In this document: positions 34,339 through 43,269 of the stretch, piece after piece
Layout: every line of letters begins with the position of its first letter
Numbering within the stretch: the first letter of the stretch is position 1
NCBI RefSeq assembly: GCF_014534655.1
Contig: NZ_JACVVD010000009.1
Span: 1 to 64,000 of the forward strand
Direction: 5' to 3'
From: Paenibacillus sedimenti
GTDB taxonomy: Bacteria; Bacillota; Bacilli; Paenibacillales; NBRC-103111
Length of the DNA stretch: 64,000 nt
The notes under the pieces: model-generated
The model's database searches: none
Seen by the model: only the letters and a program-made list of their open reading frames with translations
Told to the model about the DNA's origin: nothing
Position numbers and translations under genes: made by a program

Positions 34339-34797
34339 TTAAAATGGCTTAACGACCATAAGCACCAATATGGCAATCATCAACAGCTGTGCTGCCGTCT
34401 CGATTGGTACGATCTTTTTTATCAGCAGTCCGAACTCGGCGGGTATTTCATTACCCAGGTCTTGACTTTCAGATATGATCTTTATGATCTTTTTCATGCG
34501 CGGCTCGATCCATCCGTCGATCATGACGACGATGAGCAGCGATAAAAGGATGGATACATTCAGCCACATTTGGGATAACCCCATCTTGGCTATGATCATA
34601 AGCCAAACCCCGGTTAAAATAAGTATGGCTCCGCCAATTTTAGGCATTATGGCAAGCTTGGTCGTTATACCAAAAGCAAAGTGCAGCTGGCCGACGGTTC
34701 TAGCGGATCTTCGAATGATGGGCAGGACGAAAGCGGGGCCAATTATGGCGATCGAAGCCAATATATGCAAAACGAGCAGTAATCCAAACAAACCCAT
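34339..34797 (-). CDS. DUF2269 membrane protein
   Basis: 152 residues with four hydrophobic helices and the DUF2269 pattern (LHILASIAIIGPAFVLPI, GGAILILTGVWLMI). Starts 14 bases after the NAD(P)-binding gene, so the two are one transcription unit under the HxlR-type palindromes. Confidence 0.75.
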   Translation of the reverse strand: MGLFGLLLVLHILASIAIIGPAFVLPIIRRSARTVGQLHFAFGITTKLAIMPKIGGAILILTGVWLMIIAKMGLSQMWLNVSILLSLLIVVMIDGWIEPRMKKIIKIISESQDLGNEIPAEFGLLIKKIVPIETAAQLLMIAILVLMVVKPF

Positions 34798-34811
34798 TAT
34801 CCCCCTTCTCC

Positions 34812-35540
34812 TCAGCGCACCGTAATATTGCTTTGATAGGCTAGACCGACCCTTTTTCTTTTAAACGCTCCTCCGAGCTCAAGATGGTCCAACATACATT
34901 TTGCGACATCGTCATAAGCAACATTCAGCTCTTGAAGTCGGCTGAACAAGTGACCGGCTATATCTGCCTCGGAATATTCCTTGATCGTCTCCGGAATCGG
35001 AACGGGCAAGGTTTCCGTTGTTACATTCAGATGAACCGGATCTGGATGCTCTCTCGAATCAATCATTGTTCCCGGACACATAATGGACCAATCGAGCTCA
35101 GTCTGTTGTAGCCTTTCGAAATTCCGGTTGTGATTTCTATATTCAGGTGGGAAGCCGGGTAAATTGTTGCCGATAAGATCAGTATATGGAATATCCAGCA
35201 GGCCGGCTCCTCCCATTATCCATACCCGCCCAGAGAAACTAGGTTGGAATTCACATTGGCTTATAATGTTATCGACGATACGAACAAACTCTTCTCCCTG
35301 GCCCGCATGGCCGGCTGCAATAATAGCGGCGTCTTGATGCGCAAGTGCCTCACCGACGCTCACCGGGTCCATAATATCGTCCACGATCACCTTCACATGC
35401 TTTGCGGAATGCTCACCTAGTTGATCATAAAGCTTTTCAGAATTTCGCACAAATGCGGTCATTTCATGCCCCATTTTTAACCCTTGTACCAACACTCTTT
35501 TCCCTGTATTCCCCGTCGCTCCAAAAACAATAATTCTCAT
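34812..35540 (-). CDS. NAD(P)H-binding oxidoreductase (atypical SDR)
   Basis: 242 residues from ATG 35540 behind AGAGGAGG. N-terminal dinucleotide motif FGATGNTGKRV, then AIIAAGHAG and CPGTMIDSREHPD, typical of NAD(P)-binding SDR a5-like or NmrA-like proteins. Cytoplasmic; substrate unknown. Paired palindromes at 35621-35652 lie 80-110 bases upstream, matching the site at the hxlR gene. Confidence 0.82.
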   Translation of the reverse strand: MRIIVFGATGNTGKRVLVQGLKMGHEMTAFVRNSEKLYDQLGEHSAKHVKVIVDDIMDPVSVGEALAHQDAAIIAAGHAGQGEEFVRIVDNIISQCEFQPSFSGRVWIMGGAGLLDIPYTDLIGNNLPGFPPEYRNHNRNFERLQQTELDWSIMCPGTMIDSREHPDPVHLNVTTETLPVPIPETIKEYSEADIAGHLFSRLQELNVAYDDVAKCMLDHLELGGAFKRKRVGLAYQSNITVR

Positions 35541-35620
35541 TGTTCTTTCCTCCTCTTTAATGGACCCCAATATTTGGTTAACTCAAGCTTAGCATCGCTT
35601 CAAAATTATGTTAAGAACCC

Positions 35621-35652
35621 ACTTTAAAGTAGGGTACTTACTTAAAAGTAAG
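35621..35652 (-). promoter_or_regulatory. HxlR-type operator pair
   Basis: ACTTTAAAGT (35621-35630) and the near-palindrome CTTACTTAAAAGTAAG (35637-35652) share the core of the perfect palindrome upstream of the hxlR gene at 36162-36177. Their position fits repression or activation of the NAD(P)-binding gene. Confidence 0.65.
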
Positions 35653-35734
35653 CATGACAGAAAGGGATACCATAATTAAACGCGGAGGTCGGGAGGACAG
35701 GAAAATTCTAAATATCAGGGGTGCGACTGTAGGT

Positions 35735-35773
35735 AAACAAAAGCTGCCCGGAATCCCGTGGCAGCTTTTGTTT
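35735..35773. terminator. Terminator after the HxlR gene
   Basis: Perfect 14-bp arms AAACAAAAGCTGCC / GGCAGCTTTTGTTT with an 11-base loop, T-rich on both sides, 42 bases after the regulator stop codon. Confidence 0.8.
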
Positions 35774-35814
35774 TGAGTTGATTGAATTAGTGTACAAGTT
35801 CATGTGAACCAGCT

Positions 35815-36147
35815 CTATGACGCTGACTCTTCATATTTCCGCTTATTATGATTTTCTCCCCAAGCACACATGACTTCTGCTACAGGAATCAATGTTCTGC
35901 CGTATTCACTAAGAGAATATTCTACTTTTGGAGGGATAGCAGGGTAGACCGTTCTATCGACTATGCCTTCTCGTTCCAAATCTCGGAGATGTTGTGAAAG
36001 CATTTTTTGTGAAACATCAGGTATAAGCTTTTCCAGATCGTTGAATCTCTTTTTGGATTCAATCAAATGCCATAAAATCATTGGCTTCCATTTGCCACCT
36101 AAAACATGAATGAGTGTCTCAACTGGACATTCACGCTGATGAATCAT
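35815..36147 (-). CDS. HxlR-family transcriptional regulator
   Basis: 110 residues; CPVETLIHVLGGKWKPMILW at the N-terminus, the winged-helix core RFNDLEKLIPDVSQKMLSQH and wing VEYSLSEYGRTL are diagnostic. The single Cys7 sits where redox- or electrophile-sensing HxlR proteins keep their reactive cysteine. It probably controls itself and the NAD(P)-binding/DUF2269 genes through the shared palindrome. Confidence 0.9.
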   Translation of the reverse strand: MIHQRECPVETLIHVLGGKWKPMILWHLIESKKRFNDLEKLIPDVSQKMLSQHLRDLEREGIVDRTVYPAIPPKVEYSLSEYGRTLIPVAEVMCAWGENHNKRKYEESAS

Positions 36148-36161
36148 TGATAAATCATCCC

Positions 36162-36177
36162 CTTACTTTAAAGTAAG
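36162..36177 (-). promoter_or_regulatory. Perfect 16-bp palindrome upstream of hxlR
   Basis: CTTACTTTAAAGTAAG, 15-30 bases before the regulator ATG, most likely its autoregulatory operator. Confidence 0.7.
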
Positions 36178-36290
36178 TGCATTACCTAAAATTAACATAA
36201 CAAAATTTTACGATAGCTCTACAATCAAGTCAATCATTGAAACTAAAAAGGATAAAGACATTAACGAATGCAGTACTCACCATTCGTCTG

Positions 36291-36340
36291 GCCGGCTGCC
36301 GTTGTGTCTTTATTGTGCTATCGTTCAGCGTTTGTTGAAT
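36291..36340 (+). repeat. Dispersed CTGCCCGTTAG element (3' part)
   Basis: GCCGGCTGCCG stem piece then GTGCTATCGTTCAGCGTTTG and TTGAAT; its right end is about 20 bases from the next minus-strand stop codon. Confidence 0.55.
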
Positions 36341-36360
36341 ATGAATTTTTCTTATGGCGA

Positions 36361-36810
36361 TTAAATACCTTGTTTTAGCTTTTCGGCTTCAACTTCCCAT
36401 TGTTCTTTGCTACCAAGAAAAAAACTAACCACCGTTGGAAAGTCTTCTCTACGTCCATCTGAGTAACTCGTACTATGGCTTCTCGTGCCTACAGCATGTA
36501 TCGTTTCCTCATTACGCCCCGTTTCCGTAAGATTTCCATCGCTATCAAGGTAAAACACTCTCAGGTTTCCTTCTATCATCGGGGAAGATGTTTTTAGCTT
36601 TCCGCTAGCGGGAATGTGGTAAACATAGGTTCCGTGTTCTTTCTCGAGTGGCGGAGAATCAGCCTGTTCAAACGTTACCTCAACCCAGCCGGTATAACCC
36701 GTCTTAACGATGTATTTGTGATGTTCGGGCGATAAAAGCACTATACACCCGACGAATATTCCTAAAAAAGTAACAACAATAAGGGTATAAATAGCAAGGA
36801 ATATTTTCAT
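36361..36810 (-). CDS. DUF6843 family membrane-anchored protein
   Basis: 149 residues with an N-terminal hydrophobic helix (signal anchor) and the pattern TGYTGWVEVTFEQADSPP, YVYHIPASGKLKTSSPM, VFYLDSDGN, which fits DUF6843. Function unknown; probably exposed outside the cell. Confidence 0.65.
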   Translation of the reverse strand: MKIFLAIYTLIVVTFLGIFVGCIVLLSPEHHKYIVKTGYTGWVEVTFEQADSPPLEKEHGTYVYHIPASGKLKTSSPMIEGNLRVFYLDSDGNLTETGRNEETIHAVGTRSHSTSYSDGRREDFPTVVSFFLGSKEQWEVEAEKLKQGI

Positions 36811-36861
36811 CCTAATTCACCACCTTTACGAATTTACCCGGACTTACCTGATTAAACCATT

Positions 36862-37197
36862 TTACATTCGCGAAAAGTCCATATCAATATATGGTTTTGC
36901 ATTTCTGCCAGATACTTTCTCAAAGGCTGTCACTACAAAAGCATCATCAATTGTATGAAGAAGATCGCCTGTTAAAGACTGAATCGGACTAGCTACTTTT
37001 ACGCCGGACTCCGCCAAAAACATGATAAAGTTTAATTCCGCTTTCGTTAATATATCATTCCGATGTGTGGGCAATTCTTAGAATAACTTCACGATCTCCA
37101 ACCAATCCAGAATAAACGAAGTTTTGAAACCCAATTAATTCGATCATTGAGTCTTCGCGTATACCATAACGTTCTGCGGCTTGTCTCAATATATCTT
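36862..37197 (-). pseudogene. APH-type phosphotransferase, frameshifted and truncated
   Basis: The N-terminal frame LRQAAERYGIREDSMIELIG, FVYSGLVGDREVILRIAHTS stops at about 37050, and one base out of frame RNDILTKAELNFIMFLAESG continues to VTAFEKVSGRNAKPYIDMD and stops. This is the nucleotide-binding lobe of an aminoglycoside-phosphotransferase-like kinase; the catalytic lobe is missing entirely. Confidence 0.7.
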
Positions 37198-37354
37198 AAT
37201 TGATAGCAGTAAATAAAAAACATTTTTAATTGAATATTTCGTAAAACGATTATGCACCTATATTTATGCCGCCGGACACCATTTAATGGTTCCTTACTAT
37301 TTCCGCTCCGCTAATGGCCTCTAACGTTTCTGCAAGTGGAATGTGCATATAGAA

Positions 37355-37395
37355 AGAGCCGACAACTGTGAATTCATTCACATGTTATCGGCTCT
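37355..37395 (-). terminator. Terminator-like hairpin after the ABC permease gene
   Basis: AGAGCCGA...TGTGAA / TTCACA...TCGGCTCT forms an imperfect long stem about 80 bases after the permease stop codon. Confidence 0.55.
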
Positions 37396-37475
37396 GCGTC
37401 TTAGCGTCTGGCTCTTTGATAATTGACATATCCAAATGTTTTTGTTGACCATTATCATTTTAATACCTGCAAACA

Positions 37476-38237
37476 TTAAGCTGCTTTCCGTTTGTACGCG
37501 CGCATCGCAAAGATATAAGCCACGAGCATAATTCCGACGCACCACGCAAGCGCGATCCATATATCATTGCCCACAGGCAGACCTGACAGCAGCGCACGGA
37601 TGGTTTCCACGATTGAAGTCACCGGCTGGTTATCGGCAAAAGCGCGAACGACCTTCGGCATCGAATCGGTCGGCACAAAGGCCGAGCTGATAAACGGCAG
37701 GAAGATAAGTGGATAGGAAAACGCGCTTGCACCTTCCACTGATTTTGCGGACAGTCCTGGAATCACCGCGACCCAAGTTAGAGCAAGTGTAAACAGCACG
37801 AGTATACCGGCTACGGCAAGCCACGGCAATACGCCTGCTGACGAGCGAAAGCCCATAACGAGCGCTACTAGAATGATGACGATAAGAGAAATGACGTTGG
37901 ATACCACCGAAGTCAGCACGTGCCCCCACAGCACGGCCGAACGTGCAATCGGCATGGAGTGGAACCGCTCAATGATGCCCCGCTGCTTATCCAAAAACAG
38001 GCGGTAAGCCGTATAGGCTATGCCGCTTGCAATCGCCATCAGCAGGATACCGGGCAGCAGGTAGTTCGCATAGTTATCCGTACCGGTTTGGATTGCGCCG
38101 CCAAACACATAGACAAACAGCAGCATCATCGCAATCGGAGTGATGCAGACCGTGATGATGGTGTCCATGCTTCGCAAAATATGGCGCATGGAACGTCCAA
38201 GCATAACGCTCATGTCGCTGAAAAAATGTTGATTCAT
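37476..38237 (-). CDS. ABC-2 type permease of a DrrB-like exporter
   Basis: 253 residues with six hydrophobic helices, and the ABC-2 signature around RFHSMPIARSAVLWGHV and SAFVPTDSMP. Partner of the ATPase gene, from which it is separated by two bases. Likely drug or lipid efflux. Confidence 0.88.
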   Translation of the reverse strand: MNQHFFSDMSVMLGRSMRHILRSMDTIITVCITPIAMMLLFVYVFGGAIQTGTDNYANYLLPGILLMAIASGIAYTAYRLFLDKQRGIIERFHSMPIARSAVLWGHVLTSVVSNVISLIVIILVALVMGFRSSAGVLPWLAVAGILVLFTLALTWVAVIPGLSAKSVEGASAFSYPLIFLPFISSAFVPTDSMPKVVRAFADNQPVTSIVETIRALLSGLPVGNDIWIALAWCVGIMLVAYIFAMRAYKRKAA

Positions 38238-38239
38238 GG

Positions 38240-39001
38240 TTACTTCTCCCCCTTTTTACCGATGATTGCGAGGAATATCTCCTCCAATGAAGGTTGTTTT
38301 TCCACATACTCTACCTTTGCGGGCGGGAACAGCTTTTTCAGATCCTCAAGCGTGCCGTTAGCGATTATCCTGCCTTCGTGCAAAATGGCAATTCGATCGG
38401 CAAGCTGCTCTGCCTCATCCAGATACTGAGTGGTCAGGAATACCGTCGTGCCGCTGTTGGCAAGCTCCTTGACAATCTTCCAAGTCTCAATGCGTGCCTC
38501 GGGGTCCAGCCCGGTGGTCGGCTCATCGAGGAAAATAAGCTGAGGATTTCCTATCAGGCTCATGGCGATATCGAGCCTGCGTCGCATACCCCCCGAATAA
38601 GTGGACGCCTTACGGTCGGCGGCGTCGGTTAAACCGAAGCGTTTCAGCAAATCGTCCGCAACTTGACGCGGATGATGAAGATGCCGCAGCTTCGCAATCA
38701 TGATCAGATTTTCCCTCCCGGTCAAAATCTCGTCCACGGCAGCGAACTGTCCAGTAAGGCTGATCGACTGCCGCACGCTGTCGGGCTTTGACACAACGTC
38801 AAAGCCGTTTACGGTAGCGGTTCCGCTGTCTTGTTTCAGCAGCGTGGCGAGGATTTTGACAACCGTTGTCTTGCCCGCGCCGTTGGAGCCAAGCAGGGCG
38901 AAAATATTGCCTTTTTCCACCTCAAAATCTACGCCTTTCAGAACATGAAGCTGTTTGTAAGACTTTTGCAGTCCCTTCACTTGGATTGCGATGTCTCTCA
39001 T
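38240..39001 (-). CDS. ABC transporter ATPase (DrrA-like)
   Basis: 253 residues with Walker A GSNGAGKTT, signature YSGGMRRRLDIA, Walker B LIFLDEPTTGLDP and H-loop-equivalent TTQYLDEAEQLAD, Gln in place of the usual His. The C-terminal tail (YVEKQPSLEEIFLAI) is that of daunorubicin-resistance-type ATPases. It overlaps the upstream DUF1048 gene by four bases (ATGA). Confidence 0.92.
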   Translation of the reverse strand: MRDIAIQVKGLQKSYKQLHVLKGVDFEVEKGNIFALLGSNGAGKTTVVKILATLLKQDSGTATVNGFDVVSKPDSVRQSISLTGQFAAVDEILTGRENLIMIAKLRHLHHPRQVADDLLKRFGLTDAADRKASTYSGGMRRRLDIAMSLIGNPQLIFLDEPTTGLDPEARIETWKIVKELANSGTTVFLTTQYLDEAEQLADRIAILHEGRIIANGTLEDLKKLFPPAKVEYVEKQPSLEEIFLAIIGKKGEK

Positions 39002-39351
39002 TTTGAATCGTTCCCCCTTCCTAATTTATTCATCATGTCGCGGTTTAATTTATTACGAAAGTTATCGGTCCACTTTTTCGTGTCACGCAAAAACTCGTCG
39101 CAGAACCCGACAACATCTTCGCCCGTCACGTCGAGAACGTGCTTGCCGTCCGCCGCGCTGGCTTCAAACAACTCTATCAATTCGTGTTGAGTTTTCAACA
39201 TGTCAGAGCCGTCTCCTCCCGCGAAATTCCACATGTATCCCTGGATTTTTTTAAATACGAACCGATAGTCTTCAGGCAGCGCTTCTACCCTTGCCATTTG
39301 CTCCCTATACTCTTTTTTATCCCCGATCATTTTTTTGATAAGCTCCAGCAT
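38998..39351 (-). CDS. DUF1048 family protein, copy 2
   Basis: 117 helical residues, with EDYRFVFKKIQGYMWNF and GEDVVGFCDEFLRDTKKW typical of DUF1048. Such genes commonly sit between padR and an ABC exporter. About 45% similar by eye to the preceding copy, from which it arose by tandem duplication. Confidence 0.85.
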   Translation of the reverse strand: MLELIKKMIGDKKEYREQMARVEALPEDYRFVFKKIQGYMWNFAGGDGSDMLKTQHELIELFEASAADGKHVLDVTGEDVVGFCDEFLRDTKKWTDNFRNKLNRDMMNKLGRGNDSK

Positions 39352-39353
39352 CG

Positions 39354-39725
39354 TTATCGCTCCTCCTTGTTAAATTTTCCCATAACCTCTTTGTTTAGTT
39401 TTTCTCGCAGTGTTTCAGTATTGGTAGCCGCAGCGCGCATAAACTCATCACAAAACTTGCCGACGTCACTGCCTGTGACATCAAGAACCTGTCTGCCCTC
39501 TGCCGCGCTTGCTTCAAATAAATCCACTAAGTCCGTAAACATCGTCAAGTCCGTAAATATCGTCATGTCACCGCCAGGGGGGCCAACGCTAAACATATAA
39601 TGTTGAATTTTGCGAAATGCAAACCGATAATCTTTCGGCAGGGCGTCAACCCTCTTCATCATTTGTTTATAGGCCCGTTTATCTTCCATGTCGCCTTTTA
39701 ACAATTTTATAATAGAATCAAGCAT
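39354..39725 (-). CDS. DUF1048 family protein, copy 1
   Basis: 123 residues from ATG 39725, which follows AAAGGAGGAG. KDYRFAFRKIQHYMFSV and GSDVGKFCDEFMRAA match DUF1048. An insertion with a direct repeat (TIFTDLTMFTDLVDLF) lies in the middle; at DNA level this is a 12-bp tandem duplication. Start overlaps the end of padR closely. Confidence 0.85.
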   Translation of the reverse strand: MLDSIIKLLKGDMEDKRAYKQMMKRVDALPKDYRFAFRKIQHYMFSVGPPGGDMTIFTDLTMFTDLVDLFEASAAEGRQVLDVTGSDVGKFCDEFMRAAATNTETLREKLNKEVMGKFNKEER

Positions 39726-39727
39726 TG

Positions 39728-40060
39728 TTACTGCTCCTCCTTTAATTGATTGATTTTCGACGCAACAAATTCCCATTTTTCCCAGAACCTTCTCAATTCC
39801 TCACGCCCCGCGTCGTTGAGCGCAAAAAACTTTCGCGGCGGCCCCATGTCGGAGGGCTTTTTGGTGATCTCTACAAGCTTGCTTTTTTCAAGCCGGATCA
39901 GGATGGTGTACACCGTTCCCTCCACAACATCTGCGAAGCCGAGGGCGTTCAGCCGCCGCGTGATTTCGTAGCCGTAGGTTTCTTTGCGGCTTATAATTTC
40001 AAGAACGCAGCCCTCAAGTACGCCTTTGAGCATTTCCGTTAGGTCTTCCAGCACAATCAC
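39728..40060 (-). CDS. PadR-family transcriptional regulator
   Basis: 110 residues: LKGVLEGCVLEIISRKETYG, the winged-helix motif EGTVYTILIRLEKSKLVEI and PPRKFFALNDAGREEL are diagnostic of PadR. First gene of the operon padR-DUF1048-DUF1048-ATPase-permease, so it most likely represses its own exporter operon. GTG 40060 is closest to the promoter; GTG 40054 is better spaced from AAAGGG. Confidence 0.9.
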   Translation of the reverse strand: MIVLEDLTEMLKGVLEGCVLEIISRKETYGYEITRRLNALGFADVVEGTVYTILIRLEKSKLVEITKKPSDMGPPRKFFALNDAGREELRRFWEKWEFVASKINQLKEEQ

Positions 40061-40089
40061 CCTTTACTATTCTGTATGACTGATATTCT

Positions 40090-40138
40090 GTATTACTTAC
40101 TACCACTATATAGTAATACATAATAGTTGGTTTGTCAA
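40090..40138 (-). promoter_or_regulatory. Sigma-A promoter with PadR-type operator
   Basis: TTGACA (40133-40138), 17-base spacer and TACTAT (40110-40115). An inverted repeat GTATTACT / AGTAATAC at 40090-40119 overlaps the -10 box, the expected position for repression by PadR. Confidence 0.75.
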
Positions 40139-40796
40139 ACCGGTTGCTCTGATAATGAATTTCAACTAAAACGCAAGATGCTAACCGGCAAGCAGGGCAA
40201 CCAGCCCCAAACCCTGCCACTTAGGGCCAACTTAGCCCGAAGTGAGGCGCTTTGCTCCTATGTTGCGTCGTGTCGCTATGGCTCCATTTCCTCCATTTCC
40301 GTTAGCCTCTTCGTATTATTGCTATTGTTACTCGTTAGAGTTTAAGTAGCTAGTTATTTCGATGGTATCTTTTAATGTTATGGACTTAGAAAATAATATT
40401 TTCTCCCGACTTATTTATAACCGTAGGTTAAATTCGACTTTCAAAAATTATCATTCCAGATAAACATGTTCCTGAATATTTCAAAAGTCGGTTTATAGTT
40501 TGATTTTTCTATTCTTAGTAACTGTAGGATAAATCTTCCTGCACACAACGATAGATAGCCAAGCGTATACATTCCGACTCACGAAAAAGCAGCCCGCGCA
40601 TGATCGCGCGGGCTGCTTCTAGGCCGCTTCCACCGGTTCGCGCCCCCCAATAGCTAGTGGAAAGGGGCTGAAAAAATATAACCCCCTCCGTACATTGTTT
40701 AACCGCCGACAGAACCGCCACAATATTATCAAATGTTATAAGGATTTGTTCTTTAGTTCCTCTGTCGGAATTAGGAATTTTTTCATCCTCTTCTTT
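40139..40796. other. Intergenic stretch with a strong terminator
   Basis: A 13-bp hairpin AAGCAGCCCGCGC / GCGCGGGCTGCTT at 40587-40618, followed on the minus strand by TTTTTCG, would end transcription of the former glycan locus to its right. Nothing else was recognised. Confidence 0.6.
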
Positions 40797-40982
40797 TTAG
40801 AGGCCATTATGCCAAATGATCTCCGGCGCCCAGAACGTATTGCGGCCCCATTCGATATCCTGTCCGGGCAGCGTACCCCGGTAAACCTAGATGTTGTCGC
40901 CGTCACTGGAGGAAGCAACGCCTAGATCGGCCCCTTGTACCCAGGCAACACTCGAGCCTTCTGCAGTCGCTCTGCGATTCAT
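40797..40982 (-). pseudogene. GH43-family glycosidase fragment with in-frame TAG
   Basis: Reads GADLGVASSSDGDNI, TAG, VYRGTLPGQDIEWGRNTFWA, PEIIWHNG, then a stop. This matches the beta-propeller N-terminal blades of GH43-type enzymes; WVYRG is expected at the TAG, so TGG became TAG. The rest of the enzyme is deleted. Confidence 0.7.
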
Positions 40983-41048
40983 TTGTGAGTGTCCTTCCTG
41001 GCATCGGGTTCGACTTCCACAATCGATTACTTAACGTTACGATAATCC

Positions 41049-41850
41049 TTACTCTTTTACAGAACCGAGCAGCACGCCTATAATAAAGAACCTTTGCGCG
41101 AACGGGTACATGATAATCATCGGAATCGACGCAATGACCATCGACGCCAGCTGAAGAGTTTGGGTCGTCACTAATCCCTGACCTTGAGATTTGGAAAAAA
41201 GTTCTGAAACTTCGCGATTATAGCTCTGTGCAGTATTAGCCAGCTGTTCAGCCGCCGAGCTCGACTGGATGAGCTTTAATATCAGATACTGCAGAGTCTG
41301 CAAATCGCTGGACTGGGTGAAATACAATGTCGCACCGTAATCGTTCCATACGCCGACAGCAGTGAAAACCGACAGGGCAGCCAAAACCGGCTTCGATAAC
41401 GGGATGACAATACGGAAGAATATGGTATATTCACTCGCTCCATCCATTTTGGCCGACTCAAAGTGCGAGTCGGGGATCGCCTTGAAATTCGTATTGATAA
41501 TAATGACGTTCCAAAATCCGCCAAAAAGTGCAGGAATGATATAAACCCAGTAGGTATCATACAACCCGAGCCAATTCATTAACATAAAGGAAGGAATCAA
41601 CCCGCCGCTAAAATACATGCTCGCAAAGCCTATTGCAATATACCATCTTTTTCCTTTCAAATACGAACGGGAAAAGGCGTACGAAAACATCGCCGTATAC
41701 AGAATGGATATGAAAGTTACAATGACCGTTCGCGAAGCGGTAATCCATGCAGCCCGAAGCATGCCCGGATCCGACAAGACCGTCAACCAGCTCGCCCACG
41801 TAAAATCCTTTGGCCATAGAAAATTAGCATGATGAAGAAGTTCGATACAT
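41049..41850 (-). pseudogene. Sugar ABC permease (LplC/YtcP type), 5'-truncated
   Basis: From HANFLWPKDFTWASW onward the frame is intact: five helices and the EAA-loop pattern KMDGASEYTIFFRIVIPLSK, ending in LLGSVKE. The first membrane helix and the N-terminus are missing; the frame is closed upstream at about 41850. ATG-like codons inside (41786) lack ribosome sites. Partner of the LplB-type permease remnant directly upstream. Confidence 0.75.
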
Positions 41851-41970
41851 TAAAAGCGCGATCTCCCCAGCTCCTACCTCCAACCATACAGGACAGCTCC
41901 TAAAAGTTATTCGCGCTGCTTCCCTGAATGGCTTCTGTGCAAGCGAAAAACTCGCTTCGGAAGCATACGC

Positions 41971-42830
41971 TTAAAACAAACCTGATTTTGTCAGCTTTTT
42001 GGACAGAATATTGGCTCCAAGCAAAAGCGCAAGCGCAAACACCGATTTCATCAATCCGATCGCCGTGGCCGACGCAAACTGGAACTGTTGAAGCCCCGTT
42101 CGATACACGTAAGTATCGATAACCTGACTGGCGGGCAAGTTCAAGGAATTCTGCAGGACGTAAATCTGCGTAAAGTTATTATTGAGCATCCCGCTCACAG
42201 CGAATATGACCAGAATCATCACGGTAGGCAAAATGCCAGGAAGCGAGATGTGCAGCATCCGTTTGAAGCGGCCCGCGCCGTCAATTGCGGCAGCCTCATA
42301 TAAAGACTGATCGATGCCTGCAATGGCGGCCAAATACAGGATGGCGCCCCAGCCTATTTTTTTCAATAATCCTGTCCCGATAGCGACGCCCCAAAAATAA
42401 GCGGGATCGCCCAAAAATTGAATAGGTTTATCGAACAAGCCCAGTTCCAAGAGCAGATAATTCACGACGCCGCCATCAGGATTAAGCAGCGTAATAAACA
42501 ATCCGCCGAAGATAACCCACGATAAAAAATGCGGCAGGTAAGTGACCGTCTGAATGAATGATTTAAACTTGGGACTCCGGATCTCGTTTAACAGCAGAGC
42601 GAATATCAGGGTTACCGGGATCCCTATCAGCGACCCAAAGAGATTGATTCCAACCGTATTTTTCACCATGGGCCAAAACTCAAAGTGCCGGAAAATGAAC
42701 ATAAAGTTCTCGAAGTTATTCCATTGACTTGTAAAAATGCCTTTGACTCCAGTAATATGGATCGTAGTCTTTAAACGCCATCAACAAACCGTACATAGGG
42801 ACAATTCTAGCATTTTTATACCTGAAAAAC
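41971..42830 (-). pseudogene. Sugar ABC permease (LplB type), frameshifted and 5'-truncated
   Basis: The main frame from about 42750 (FTSQWNNFENFMFIFRHFEF to KKLTKSGLF) holds five helices and the EAA motif YEAAAIDGAGRFKRMLHISL. Upstream, IVPMYGLLMAFKDYDPYY lies in another frame, so a frameshift separates the first periplasmic part. No binding-protein gene remains next to it. Confidence 0.78.
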
Positions 42831-43158
42831 TTGAAAAAAATACACTTCGTTCCAACGAGGAAACAAAGCGTATGCTCATCAAATCAGAGGGATTGTTCAA
42901 ACTTACATGGAAGTTCCCACGTTAACTCATGCAGAATTGATTCGTATGTAGGGGTAATTGAATGGTGGATCAGGAATGGAATGCCATATCCGCCTCAAGT
43001 AATGGCCAAACAAGTTGGGGCCTTGTTAGAGAGAACTCTATAATCCATGTATCTAACCAGAGCGGCTTGCTTAACCTGTCGGGACGCATCGGGATTTGCT
43101 ATATCTTTTTCATAAGCATAAGCTTGATTGGATTCCAAAACGGGAGCGAGCACAAACC
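42831..43158. other. Stretch with an unrecognised minus-strand frame
   Basis: A 50-codon frame ending at about 43003 reads SNQAYAYEKDIANPDASRQV then KQAALVRYMDYRVLSN; it could be a relic of the lost sugar-binding protein, but that is a guess. Confidence 0.3.
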
Positions 43159-43257
43159 CTAATAACCCCGCCTCTGAACGAAATTTTGTTGTACGTTTGC
43201 AGAACAATCAGCGAATAGAAGAATAGCAATCATAGATATTGTTAAGACTTTTTTCAA
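43159..43257 (-). pseudogene. Lipoprotein leader fragment
   Basis: TTG 43257 behind AGAGGTGAT opens KKVLTISMIAILLFADCSAN, a lipoprotein signal with FADC lipobox, and stops after 32 codons at QRRGY. It follows the cyclophilin-like gene by 12 bases. Probably the start of a lipoprotein gene lost by frameshift. Confidence 0.45.
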
Positions 43258-43269
43258 CTTTTATCACCT

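Noticed and set aside
40139..40500. rRNA or tRNA gene in the GC-richer intergenic part
   Set aside because: No cloverleaf or conserved rRNA motif was found.
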